From positions 22,501-56,768 of the forward strand of contig JAHBMJ010000133.1 in assembly GCA_018398765.1 (NCBI GenBank): a stretch of 34,268 nt of DNA, in the 5' to 3' direction. The DNA is from Chromera velia (Eukaryota; Sar; Chromeraceae). The translations under genes and the position numbers were made by a program. Shown in pieces: positions 21,601-31,749 of this stretch (its first letter is position 1; every line of letters begins with the position of its first letter). Below the pieces are notes generated by a model. That model worked only from the letters and a program-made list of their open reading frames with translations. It was not told where the DNA came from and searched no databases.

Positions 21601-23498
21601 TGATGTGGCTATCTCTCTGTTGCGTTTTCGTGCTCATCACCTTCTTCCAATCGTTTTGGCATGACATCGTCAAAATGGTCAGTTGGTCTGTCCCCAAGGG
21701 GAAAGGGAAAGGGAAGGGGGGGTGGCGATATAACAGAAAGACAAAATATTTCAATATCGCAAACGGGATAAGAAAAACGAGAAAGGCACCACTACAGAAG
21801 CACTCTTCCTGCAAAAGAAAAAGGAGAAGACAGCCGACCCAAGACTCTCTCTCGTTGGTTGGTTCCTCCTCTCGTTGGTTTCGCAGTTGAGAAAAGCGGG
21901 GGTTCTTTGTTTCAAGAACTGATCTGTCATGCGGCGAATCTTGTCGGTCTTCTTTCGACTGTGCAGGACGCTAGGCATCCGACGCGGAACTTCAAAAACA
22001 GGCAGTACATTGGTTTGTCCTGGATCCTCTGCGTGGCCATTTTGTTGAGCATGGGGATCCTTGGGGGGTTCCACTTCTACCTCGTGTTGACGAACCAGAC
22101 GACTATTGAATTTCAGGTCCGTCTGTTGGTATGTCGGTTTGTTGGTCTGTGGGTCTGTAGGTCTGTTGGTCGGCCCATCGGTCGGTTGCACCAATTCACA
22201 GAGATAAGGAAGAAAATTTTCCTCGGCGAGCTATGGAGAAAAAATACCACGAGAAACGATCACCTGCACATTGCTCTTCGAAGCATTGCACGCGCAGCCA
22301 GTCTATCTCTGTGTTCTCACAACGCGTTGAACAGAGCTTCTGAGTCCTCGTGCTTGTGCCACTCCTCCTTCTTTTCTATTTCGCTCTCACTACAGCTCAA
22401 TTTTGCGCAAGTTCTCGCAAGATTGAAAGAAAGGAGAAATGAGAAAGAAGGGAAGGAGAGAGAATAAGGGCCGACTGGTCTCTTCTTTCTTTGACTCTTT
22501 TGCGCTGCATTTAATCACTCGCATGTGTGTGTGACAAACAACATGATCGCAGGGTAACATCACGAAGTCTGCAATCTACAGGGCACAAGGAGTGGTCAGT
22601 CAGTCAGGCCTTGGTTCCTTTCTTCTGCTTTTTTTTTTTCAGCCTGTTGTCTTCATTGCTTGCAGACGTGGTGCGTCTGCTTGCGTGTCTCTGTTTTTCC
22701 TCGCCTTGCTTCGCATTATCCCTTTGAATCGTCCATATGCGCCTCTCTGTTGCTTTCAGAGGGAGAATAAATGTGATTTGTGACTGCCTGAGTGAGTGGG
22801 TGTGTGCAGATCCGAAGAAATCCGTTTGATTTGGGGAGAACCCGAAATTTTCAGAGCGTTTTCGGGAAGTCGGCGTCAGTCTTTCTTTCCTTTTTTTTCT
22901 TTGTTCTTTCTTGCTCCAACATCTCTCGATTCCTTTCCTCTGTGTCGCTCTCTTCTCCCTTCCCTTTTTCCTTAGCGACTTCGTCCCGTTCCCTTTCCTT
23001 TTCCTGCTTCCCTGCCTGCCTGCCTGTACCTTCCAAGCTTCAATTTTCGTATTATTTTGTCCGTGCGTAAAGCTGCGCATGTGAGATGTTGTCCGTAAAG
23101 CACAACGGGCTCTGCTCTCAGGACTTTTCCCGCCCCTGAAATGAAAGCGCAGGGCAAATTCCCCAGTGATCTTGGGTAATTGAAATGCACTCCTCAATGT
23201 TCTTTCCACCCTCCCTCTCTGATCCCGTGCGTGCTTTTATGGATGCATGCATGCGTGCAGCTTGTGGTTCCTGCCCTGGCTCTCATTTGTACAAGGACCT
23301 ACTGGTGAGTCCTTCTTTCATGTGGTTGTCACTCCTCATCTCTCTTGCCTTAGCACGTTGATCCAAATTTCTCTCTCTACGCTGTCCTTCCCTCTTTTCC
23401 TTTCTTTTTGGCACACAGCCCCTTTCCTCAGCAATCTGACTGTTGCGGTTCCGGATGAAGCACTGGCGGTAGAGTATACTGTCCAGGAACCGGCGTGA
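18674..23498 (+). CDS. DHHC-type protein S-acyltransferase
   Basis: Eleven exons: 18674-18853, 19217-19412, 19717-20214, 20468-20516, 20907-20972, 21584-21677, 21967-22116, 22553-22594, 22810-22868, 23261-23304, 23419-23498 (TGA). They give 485 codons in consistent phase. The enzyme transfers palmitate from acyl-CoA to cysteines of membrane proteins at the cytosolic face of endomembranes. Visible signatures: two membrane segments in exon 2, TDAGEAPP in place of the usual DPG motif, the cysteine-rich domain ([35 protein letters not shown]; active cysteine near residue 317), two more membrane segments in exons 6 and 7, TTIE at the end of exon 7, then [16 protein letters not shown]. An acidic Gly/Ser-rich insert of about 150 residues (exon 3) lies between membrane segment 2 and the cysteine-rich domain and ends in an RE-rich stretch. 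The exon 3/4 junction is uncertain: the phase-correct donor adds four residues to the usual Cx2Cx3 spacing, and the site carries three TCAG repeats. Confidence 0.92.
21065..21130. repeat. (TTCC)n tracts in DHHC intron
   Basis: Two TTCC tetranucleotide tracts are each followed by the same GAGTTTCTTCC unit, so the array is itself duplicated. It lies in the intron after the DHHC-motif exon. Confidence 0.9.
21480..21604. repeat. 37-bp direct repeat around AT-rich palindromic insert
   Basis: Copies at 21480-21516 and 21568-21604 differ at one base. Copy 2 contains the real acceptor and first 21 bases of DHHC exon 6; copy 1 duplicates both the TGCATGCAG acceptor and exon start. Between them lie 51 bp of AT-rich DNA bounded by inverted AATTAATTTA (21517-21526) and TAAATTAATT (21554-21563). 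Splicing to copy 1 would read into a stop in the insert. Confidence 0.9.
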
Positions 23499-25047
23499 AG
23501 GCGACACAAGTCCATGAGAATTATTCTGACGGTCGAATGGGCACATTAATTCCTGGGTTTGTCTGCAGGTTCAGGAACATCCTTTCAGACACTCGGTGGG
23601 GTGATCTGATCGTCTGACAGAGTTTGGGTTGAATTCACTCCTACATGCAGGAATTATGAAAAAAGGATCTGATCACATCAGGCTCGCCATCAACCTATAG
23701 CCTTTCCATGCCTTTCCCCAATTCAAGCCACTCGACTATCCTATCCTATATCCTATCACACAGGCGTTGCCTCGTTGGTGAGCCGCCAGATGTCAGAAGT
23801 GCTCAGAACTGTGCTCCAAATTGGATGCTAGATTGGATGTGATTAATTATGCAAAGTTTACATTGTAATTTAACACGAAACATTAATCCTCTAGTTAATC
23901 CTAATCTTAGTTACAGAAACTATACTAGTACATAATAAAAAAAATAATATATAGTGTGAATAACAATGAGAATTTCCAGAATCTTTAATTTAAGTAATAT
24001 AAGTGATAAATGTAAGTGATGTGAGCAATACGGTCAAGACGTCTTAGGAGCCTAGTGTAAGTCACATTAATTTGTGACAAAATAATATTTTGATTTTTTG
24101 AACTTTTTATTGATTCAATTTATTCATCCACTGTTCCATTGCAGTATGCCCCAGTAATCTTTCTTTCATTTTTAGTTGAAAAACGTTCACGATCACAAAA
24201 GGGAATTTAAGGGATTTAAAGGATGAAGGAGGACAAATAATCCTAATCGATCCAAAAAGAAGTTTGGAGATCCATTTTTTAGACCGTGTATAAGAATGCT
24301 AAGCTATGCTACCACAGCTTCAATCTAGGTTTCAATCCTAGTTTCAATCAAGCAAGGCCTAGAGCAAGGCTTAGTTGCCCCAGAAAGCCATTCAGATAAA
24401 AAAAATGATGTTGCGTACGCTTTTTCTTCAATTGTAATTTGTAAACCGTTTGCGGCACAGGCTAGGTTGACCTGTGCGCGCCGGGCCGGCAGGGACGTCT
24501 ACAAATGCCAGGGGGCCCGGCGGGGGGATACTAATGCATTTAGGCGCTTTCGATCCTTGGAAGCTGCACATCGGACATGTGGCATTGGGGTGGGAAGCCA
24601 ATCCTCCGGACATAAATCCTAATCCTAATCGACCTTTCCGAGTCAATAAGTAGTATACTAGGTAACACTTCATCTAGCACTTCATATTTATCCTATACAG
24701 TTTCTATTTTTACTAATATCTTTTTAAAATATATATAAAGAAAAAAATATAAAGAAAGGAACATGTACGCAGAAGAGAGGTAAAGCTAACCAGAGGAGTT
24801 GCACTGGGAGTTACAAAAAAATACAAAAAAGAAAAAGGTGCTAGAAAAGTATAGAAAGGGAAAGAGACGAAAGAGCTCGGGAAAGAAAAGAAAAATTGAA
24901 AAAAAAAGAGAAAAAAAGAGAAAAAAGAGAGACAGACAGTGAGAGAGAACTGAGTCAGGGCCGACGTTTGCATGGGCGAATTTAAGAAAACAAACAGGTC
25001 CATCACATGCATGCACTGTTTTTGCATTCATAGATTCAGTGTATTCT
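23499..25047. other. AT-rich convergent intergenic island
   Basis: This lies between the stop of the DHHC gene and the stop of the minus-strand cysteine-rich gene. From about 23,700 to 24,990 it is AT-rich, with repeated TCCTATCC/AATCCTAATC words. A GC-rich patch at 24441-24590 is the second copy of a dispersed repeat. The last 250 bp are A/G-rich on the plus strand. I see no gene; the 81-aa minus frame at 24428-24673 is within the repeat and is not supported. Confidence 0.6.
24441..24590 (-). repeat. Dispersed repeat copy 2 with hairpin
   Basis: Reverse-complement match, with gaps, to 4900-5010. On the minus strand it reads CCCCAATGCC ... GCACAGG-loop-CCTGTGC-CGCAAAC. The stem (24455-24461 with 24471-24477) is identical in both copies while the loop differs. 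This copy is about 40 bp longer and carries a GC-rich segment missing from the other. Confidence 0.5.
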
Positions 25048-25492
25048 TCAAGCTGCAGACTCTGGAGGCATGCAGAGGGTCTCTTCAGGGTCCCAGTCTG
25101 TGCTCTCGTTCATCGGGAGAGACGGGGGACAGCACGCGTCCTCTGACGCATCGGCCCCATCGATGCTGCAGGCGATCTCGAGGCAGTCCTTCCAGCAGTC
25201 TCCGACAAGGAAGAAATGATCTGCACATGCATACATACATATCGATACATACATACATACATATCGATACATACATACACACATCATCATCTAGTGCATT
25301 CAACTGAGGATCAACAGAAACAAAGTAGGATGGCAAATGAGGAGACCTGAATGAGAGAAGCGGCCGACTGATGGTGCGCCCTAGTCTCTCTGCCCATCAG
25401 ACAGACACGTCACTTTAGACAGACAGACTATATCGTCTTTTCTTTCCCTTTTTCTTCTTCTTCATTCTCTTCTGTTTCTTTGTTTCTTCTTT

Positions 25493-25531
<39 letters not shown>

Positions 25532-26538
25532 AAGACTGTGTGTTTCTTCTCCCTCCTTTTTTCCTTCTCCTAAATCATCTTTTCCTTCTTTTTTCTCTTC
25601 CTTTCTTTCAGGCAGACTATATGTTTCTTCTTCTCCCTTCTTTTCTTTCAGACAAACAGACAGACAGACAGACTATAGGTTTCTTCTTCTTTCTCCTTTT
25701 CTTCATGTGCACGACAAACAGACAGACTATATCGTCTTTCCTTCACTTCACTTTTTCCCGACAAACAGACAGACAGACAGACAGACAGAAAGAGCAACTG
25801 TCTGTTCACACATCAACAGGCTGACAGAAAGGCAAATACGCAGGCAGAGGCAGAGACCGGCAGAAAGACAGACAGACGTGCTCCAGCCGAAGGCTCAACA
25901 GGACAACGATCCTAACCCACTCATTCACAAAAAAAGGAGGAGAACAGCACTCAAGACACCAGGCTTGTGCATCTCTCCGAGCAAAAACAAAGTCTATTCT
26001 GTCAGGATGCGTGCCTTCAATAGGTGATGGATACACACATGAAGAGTCTTACCCGTGTCTTCATCTATTGCCACACACTTCCTCTTCTCGAGAATCCCAA
26101 ACGCTGCCTTCAGATTCCGTTCCGTCGCCGCCGCCAGAGGGTCTGCCAACACGTCGCAAATGTGGTAGGGAGACAAACCTCCAAACTGCATGCGAAACGA
26201 GACGCACCTCCATCCGGACACGAAAAGATGGAGTGAAGAGGGGAAGTGTGCGTTGTTGTCGTGGTCAGTGTCTTCTCCCGCTCTCTTTTGATTCCTCCCG
26301 ACACCTTAGGTGTTCTCACCCTTGTCTTCCATACGCTTATTGCATCCTTCAACTGATAGCAAGAGGAAGAGGAGAGACGTACGCAGTCTATCTGTTCCCC
26401 TTTGTGTACGTCAGTCTTTCCCCCTGTTTTTTCCCTGGTTTCTCTCTTTGGTCTCCAGTTCGAGTCACGCATTCATATATCCGTCTTCGTACTCAGTTCC
26501 CTTCAATTTCTCTACCGTGTCCAAGAAAAGGCCCCTAG

Positions 26539-26590
<52 letters not shown>

Positions 26591-28256
26591 TGTGTGTGTA
26601 TTTGTGTGTGTCCCCACTGACCTTGTCGCGTCCAACCTTCAACCTCTGAGACTCCCACTCTTCGCAGCTCGGGGTCCTCGAACGCGACATGCAGGAGCCT
26701 GCAGGAGAGGGAAGAGCGAGTGAGTGAGTGAGTGAGTGAGTAAGTAAGTGAGTGATTGGCGTGAAAGATCAATACTGTCACTCTGAAGACACGAACAGAG
26801 AGAGACCCGAAAAACCGCGGACAGGTGAAGCTCCGGTCTGACTGACACCGAAACAAGCATCCATTCAGATGCTCGAAAATGAAATGCCGCAGGAGGACTC
26901 GGAAAGTTCTTCTATCACTCGAAACAGACACACAACCCTTCGCGGCAGCCTGCCTCCCTTCCCCAGAGCCTAACCGCGATTTCTCTGAACCTCCTAGCTA
27001 TCTGACCTGACCTTTATCTCTGTACGCGTCTGTCCACAGACCCCTGTAGCCCCCCGAGTCCCCCACAACCCCCTCGTCTCCCCTCACTTTGTCCCAGCCC
27101 TCGTAAGGATTCCTCCACTCAGTGCCAAAACACCTGCACACGAGAATACACTCCCTCTGTGAATATTATCTCTCCCATAGTGAATATTATCTCTCGATTG
27201 TCAGAAAGTCAGGCAGACAGAGAGTAGATTGCCTCAGGTTAGGGACACACAGAAAAGAAAAGACACGAAGAGATCTTCGACAGATCCAGCGAGAAAGAAA
27301 CGCAAAAAGAGTGAGCGAAAGTTATGGTAACAATCGTTTCCTCATGTTTTCTTTTCATTCTTCTTTCATCCGTCGCCTCCTCCCTTCATGAGGTGCTCGC
27401 TGCAGAACAGTCCGTCTTTTTCGTCTCACAACCCAGAAAGACCACCCATAGCAGGGAAGAGAAGGGGCGTCGTTCTCTTCAGAGAGGACTGACCAAATGC
27501 AACGTTCCGACGCTGCAGAAAGAGGGAGGGGGGGCGAAGGACAAAGACGGGGAATATGTTGCAGCTCTCTTGTGGATGCATGCGCTGAGATCGATGTTTA
27601 CTCAAATTCTTTTTGTTGCAAGGCGCAGAATGGAGGAGGGCACAAAAAGGCTGCTCGATCCACTCACCATTGCACTCAGCCTTGTCGGTAATTCCTCGGC
27701 AGTCGCCAAAGAAACTCAGCAGCTGCAGGCAAGCACAGGGAAGTTAGGGCATGTTCTTCGCTTGATCTTTCTCCCCACACAGATAACACACAGACAGGCA
27801 GGCAGGCAAGCAAGCAAGCAAGCAAGCAAGCACGTAAGCCAGCCGGCAGGCTAAAACGCCGGCATACCAAACGACAAACATGCAAGACTTCGCAAGTATG
27901 ACCCTAAAAAAAAAAATCCCCCAGGTCTCACCCGGCTGACAATTCAACCGACCAGACCAAATCAGTGTCACAAAGGCGAGATGGGGGAGTGGGGAGGAAT
28001 GGCAACGGAGAGCAGAGGGGGGAGGAACCAGGACAGAAATGGAAGAGTGTTGACTGAGGGATGGGGTAGGGGGGGGGGGAGCCCAGAGGAGGCTATGGAC
28101 GAGATTTGAGCGCATGGAGGGGACAGGCGAAGTTTCGGGTGCAGAAGTGTCAAAAAAATGGTGCGACAGAGAGGGACTGACGCGGCTGAATCGAGAGCCT
28201 TGACAGGAAACATAAAACGTCGTTGGCAACACGCAAAGCAGACACAGAACTCTCAT
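25048..28256 (-). CDS. Cysteine-rich secreted/ER protein, PSI-like N-terminus
   Basis: Eight exons: 28256-28182, 27722-27668, 27512-27494 (19 nt), 27133-27012, 26698-26622, 26352-26320, 26185-26053, 25220-25048 (TGA). All phases agree, giving 228 residues. The start MRVLCLLCVLPTTFYVSC is a typical signal peptide. After it comes FGDCRGITDKAECN-ASERCIWC (C-x8-C-x5-C-x2-C with W), which resembles a PSI/plexin-type repeat. More cysteine pairs follow, and the acidic C-terminal tail carries paired CC. NAS and NEST are potential N-glycosylation sites. I do not recognise a named family, and no membrane anchor or HDEL-type signal is seen at the C-terminus. The end of exon 1 is the least certain point: the frame stays open to about 27933, so a longer first exon is possible. 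Introns contain CATA, CAGA, TC/TG and CAAG microsatellites. It diverges from eL24. Confidence 0.75.
25229..25275. repeat. (CATA)n microsatellite with TATCGATA
   Basis: Tetranucleotide CATA units interrupted twice by CATATCGATA, in the last intron of the cysteine-rich gene close to the acceptor. Confidence 0.9.
25420..25870. repeat. Clustered (CAGA)n and CT-rich segments
   Basis: At least four short CAGA/GACA tracts (about 25496-25531, 25651-25674, 25709-25728, 25761-25790) alternate with TTTCTTCTTC-like runs. Similar blocks recur, each reading roughly CAGACAGACTATA then TTTCTTCTTC, suggesting repeated local duplication of an approximately 80-100 bp unit inside the intron 26052-25221. Confidence 0.75.
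26541..26608. repeat. (TC)n(TG)n compound microsatellite
   Basis: About 16 TC units then about 13 TG units, in the intron after the exon 26698-26622 of the cysteine-rich gene. A (GAGT)n tract lies at about 26717-26750 on the other side of that exon. Confidence 0.95.
27787..27833. repeat. (CAGG)n(CAAG)n microsatellite
   Basis: CAGG units grade into CAAG units in the first intron of the cysteine-rich gene. Confidence 0.9.
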
Positions 28257-28843
28257 GACGACTCCTTCTCAAGCCTCGTGTCTGAAACAGATAAACCTGG
28301 AGCTGGTGCAATGATACAAAACTATCTACTCTGTTCCCGAGTAAGTCCGCAAGTCAGACAGCTGCGAGAACGAGGAATTGAGGTGAGAGAAGAAAGTAGA
28401 CGAGACGCCGCTCCGGTATGTAATCTGTTGTCTGACGGGGACGGATGGATTACTTTCAACTGATAACACCTGCAGAGTTCGAGATTACAACTGCCTTCCC
28501 ACAGAACACACGGATCAGCATCTGGCCGCCCGGCGCCCCCTTCGTTCTGGAATCTCATGGAGTTTTATGAGTCGGAATTGACGGCCGGAATGACTGCGTC
28601 TCGCAGTGTCTCTGTCTGTCACGCGCGCAACACCTTGACAACATGCGGAGGCGCCTGCATTAATTGGCGACGCCCAAACTGCGGCGGCGCGCGCACGAAT
28701 TTCGATGGCAGCTCAGCAAATGTCGTGCGTGCGTGTGTCACAAGTCTCCGACGCACGAAGTGGAGCTTGAGAAACCGTGCGATCCAGAATGACCTTTTTC
28801 AGGCGGGCCTTCCTGCCTGCAAAGTGTGTCTCTGTCCGTCAGG
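28257..28843. promoter_or_regulatory. Divergent promoter region, cysteine-rich gene / eL24
   Basis: 587 bp separate the two divergent ATGs, so promoters of both genes should lie here. No TATA box is evident. GCGC-rich words occur at about 28620-28760. The sequence TCCGTCAG directly before the eL24 ATG looks like a splice acceptor, so eL24 may have a 5' UTR intron, as many ribosomal protein genes do. A 78-144 aa frame runs through part of it but has no recognisable content. Confidence 0.4.
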
Positions 28844-29876
28844 ATGGTCATTAAGACTGAGCTTTGTGCCTATACAGAGGGCAGGATTTATCCTGGCCGC
28901 GGCATGCGTTATGTCGCCCGTGACGGAAAGGTCCATATCTTCGGGTCTGCCAAGGCTCGCAGACTTCACAACCAGCGCATCAAGCCCGTGAAGCTCCGAT
29001 GGACCCAGGCCTGGAGGCGTCACAACAAGAAGGGAAAGGTCAGCAGAAAGTCGAGTGGTACCGTGCTAAGGGGTCAGGAGGTCGAAAGGCCTGTCTTCCA
29101 CTTCCCCCCTCTTCACCTTGTCTTCTCTCCCCTTTTTCTGCCTCACTTCAGGTCGAGGAGTCTGCCAAGAAGAGAGCTAGGAGAACCTTCAAGGTCCAGA
29201 AGGCCATCGTGGGTCTCTCTCTCGAGGACTTCCAGAGAAAGAAGGCCAGACGCCCTGAGCTTCGTGCGGTAAGTGCAAACCTCCCTCCTCATTTCCTTCA
29301 GAGCTGGTACTTTCTTTGTACTTCAAAGTAATTTGGAGGGATTGGGTCCTACAAGCGCACATTGTCTGTCTGAAATGATGACCATGCTTTTCGGCATTGG
29401 GCTCTGACTGTCAAGTGAATGAGCACTTTATTGAAATCACCATCTTTCGGCTGATCAGACAGCAAAAATCAGATGGGAGAAGCATTCGCTTTCTCGTCTC
29501 CTTACGTGCTTCCTTCCTTCCCTCCCTCTCTCTTTCCCGGTTCATCACTGTCCTTCGTGCCCTCGTCTCCATTCAATTCCTCAGAACTCTCCCAGATTTC
29601 GGTTCCCTCCATTCAACGTGCCGGCTCTCTCTGCCCACCCTCTCTTTGACACACACCTTAATCCCATTCTCCGCTTCCTGCGTATGTGTCCCTTTTCTTT
29701 CCCTCCCCTGTCAGGCCGCCAAGGAGGCCGCTACCAAGGAGGCCAAGGTCAAGGCCGAGAAGAAGGCTGCCCAGGCGGCCAAGGCCAAGGCCGCCATGAA
29801 GAGTACCGGACCCGCACAGAAGCAGCAGTTCTCCAAGCAGGCCAAGCCCGCAGGAAAGGGCGGTGGCAAGCGCTAA
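28844..29876 (+). CDS. RPL24: 60S ribosomal protein eL24
   Basis: Three exons, 28844-29038, 29152-29268 and 29715-29876, joined in phase 0, give 157 residues, the usual size for eukaryotic eL24. The N-terminus (KTELCAYTEGRIYPGRGMRY) and the WRRHNKKGK motif match the conserved zinc-ribbon-like N-terminal domain of the family, although only one of the usual cysteines is visible. The middle exon has the characteristic SAKKRARRTFKVQKAIVG...LEDFQRKKARRPE segment, and the last exon is an Ala/Lys-rich tail. The protein sits in the large subunit near the intersubunit bridge and contacts rRNA. Donors are GTCAGC and GTAAGT. The start is chosen by homology of the N-terminus. It diverges from the cysteine-rich gene. 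Confidence 0.96.
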
Positions 29877-30259
29877 GCGGTGCAGACCACCCACTCAAGA
29901 GCGAGGGGGTGTGCATTCGGTTCCTTGTACCTTTTGTCATCAAATCACAAGCGGAACGTGTGTGCAGATACTCCCTACCCTACCCGGACCTGACCTGACG
30001 AGAACAGAGCGGATCCTTCCCCCAGCACGATGCAGACGAAAAAGAAGAGGGGGAGGAGAACTGAGAGAGAGAGTGAATATGGAGAGCACAAATGAGGGAT
30101 TCTGAACACTTCTTGAAAACAATTTCGTACAGATGGACTTGTGAACCGCCTGTCTGTCTGGAGGATGACCTTCAGGGGTTCCGAACCTTGAGTGTGTGCT
30201 TTCTCTCTCATCCAGCTGGAAGGTTTTTCTGGTTTCTAGTCTCTCTCTCTGGCCCCTAA
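29877..30259. other. 3' flank of eL24
   Basis: Likely 3' UTR and flank of eL24. No AATAAA is seen close to the stop. No gene detected. Confidence 0.5.
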
Positions 30260-30529
30260 TCTTGCGGGTGTTTGTGTGCGCGCGCGTGCGAGTGTGTTGG
30301 TGTCTGTGTTTGTGACTGTGTGCGTCTGTCTGTCTGTCTCTCTCTCTCTCTGTCTGTGTGTCTGCGCGCGCGCGTGCGAGAGTGTTTGTGTGTGTGTATG
30401 TCTGTGTATGTCTTTGTCTGTGTCCCTGTCTGTTTGTCTCTCTGTCTGTTCTTTCTTTCTTTTTGTCTGTTGTGTTCATGAAGAAAAGGAGTCTCTGTCT
30501 CTCTCTGTCTCTCTCTGTCTCTCTCTGTC

Positions 30530-30617
<88 letters not shown>

Positions 30618-30705
30618 CTCTCTTTCTCTCTCTGTGTGTGTGAGTGTAAGTGTAAGTGTAAATGTGTGTGTAACTGTGTGTGTGTGTGTGCGTGCGAGTG
30701 TGTGT
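30260..30705. repeat. GT/CT-rich compound microsatellite block
   Basis: About 450 bp of mixed (TG)n, (CTGT)n, (TCTCTCTG)n and (CT)n on the plus strand. Long open frames in both strands here are low-complexity artefacts. Confidence 0.95.
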
Positions 30706-31705
30706 GACTCTTCTTCTGCCTCTCCCGGCTGTCTTGTCGCGCTGTCCATCTTTGAAAAGAAAGAAAAAGATGTAGAAAAAACAGTTGCGTAGTCTGTCAG
30801 CCCGTCTACACGTGGGTCTATCTGTCGTGAACATGCAAGAGGGATGTGTAAGTTAGTCTTGCTTGCTCGTTTTCTTGCTGCTTTCTCGTCGCTTTCGCTC
30901 TTCCGTTTTGTTGTTGCTCTCGTTCTTTATGGCTTTTCTTCTGCTATTTTCTTTCCTTCTCCTTTGCTTCCTTTTTTTCTTTTCTTTGATGCTGTCTTGC
31001 TCTCTTTCCCCCCTTTTCCCCCGCCTCGTCCTCCATTTACTGTCATTCCTTCCATGGGTCTGTGCACTTGTCTAGGCACTTGTCTTACTCAGACTTGCTG
31101 GCTCTTCTTTTTCTCCGCGTCTGCCTTACTTGGTGTCTTTTTGTTTTGCTGTTTCTGTGTTCGTGTCCGTAGGCCCCTGGCTGTGTGTACTTTTTTGTAC
31201 ATTTGTTTTTGTTTGTGATCCACGTCGGTGTTCTTGATTCTCGACCTTTGCGCATGTAAGTCAGACTAGAAGTCAGATCTGTTACAGTACGTGTACTACG
31301 TGACGTGGGCTCTATGTGTCTGCGTCATGCAGTCTGGCTAGCAGTCTGGCTGCCGTCGACTGCCGAAGCCTTACCATCTTTGTTTCCTGTAGGTCTAGGC
31401 CGTCCACTGTAACATTGAAGACAAAAAAAAAGAGATCATTTTTTTTTTACTATTATTTTAAATATATACATCGCTGGTTATTTTTATTTTCTTTTTCTAG
31501 TTCTTTTTGTTTTCACGCATGTATATCTAGTTTCATGCGATAAATTTATTATTCTATACATTGTTTTTACAATCTTTTTTTGTATCTCCACCTGTCTCCA
31601 CTCATCATTATCATACGCCATCAGCTTATAAATAGGCGTCTAGCGTTCGGTGGCAATGCACACACGTGGCAGTTCGGTTTTTTACAACAGCAGTTCATTT
31701 TGATT
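30581..31705 (+). repeat. 1.1-kb direct repeat, copy 1
   Basis: From the (CT)n tract to TTTTGATT this segment reappears 1132 bp downstream. No mismatch was seen in the parts I compared outside the (CT)n length. It ends directly at a single N (31706). Content: CT-rich sequence, then AT-rich sequence with a TATAAATA-like word near 31626. Small frames are duplicated in both copies but none looks like a gene. Confidence 0.95.
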
Positions 31706-31706
31706 N
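31706..31706. other. Single N at repeat junction
   Basis: One unresolved base lies exactly between the two copies of the 1.1-kb repeat. Confidence 0.99.

Positions 31707-31712
<6 letters not shown>

Positions 31713-31749
<37 letters not shown>

Noticed and set aside
24428-24673. 81-aa minus frame with CPMC
   Set aside because: It lies inside the dispersed repeat, and the other copy does not keep the frame except for a few residues at one end.
27787-27833. CRISPR-like or satellite array
   Set aside because: Short simple tetranucleotide repeat without spacers, in an intron of a eukaryotic gene.
28557-28991. 144-aa plus frame overlapping the eL24 start
   Set aside because: It runs out of phase through the first eL24 exon and shows no recognisable content.
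30276-30792. Open frames of Ser/Leu/Val/Cys repeats on both strands
   Set aside because: They are translations of GT and CT microsatellites.
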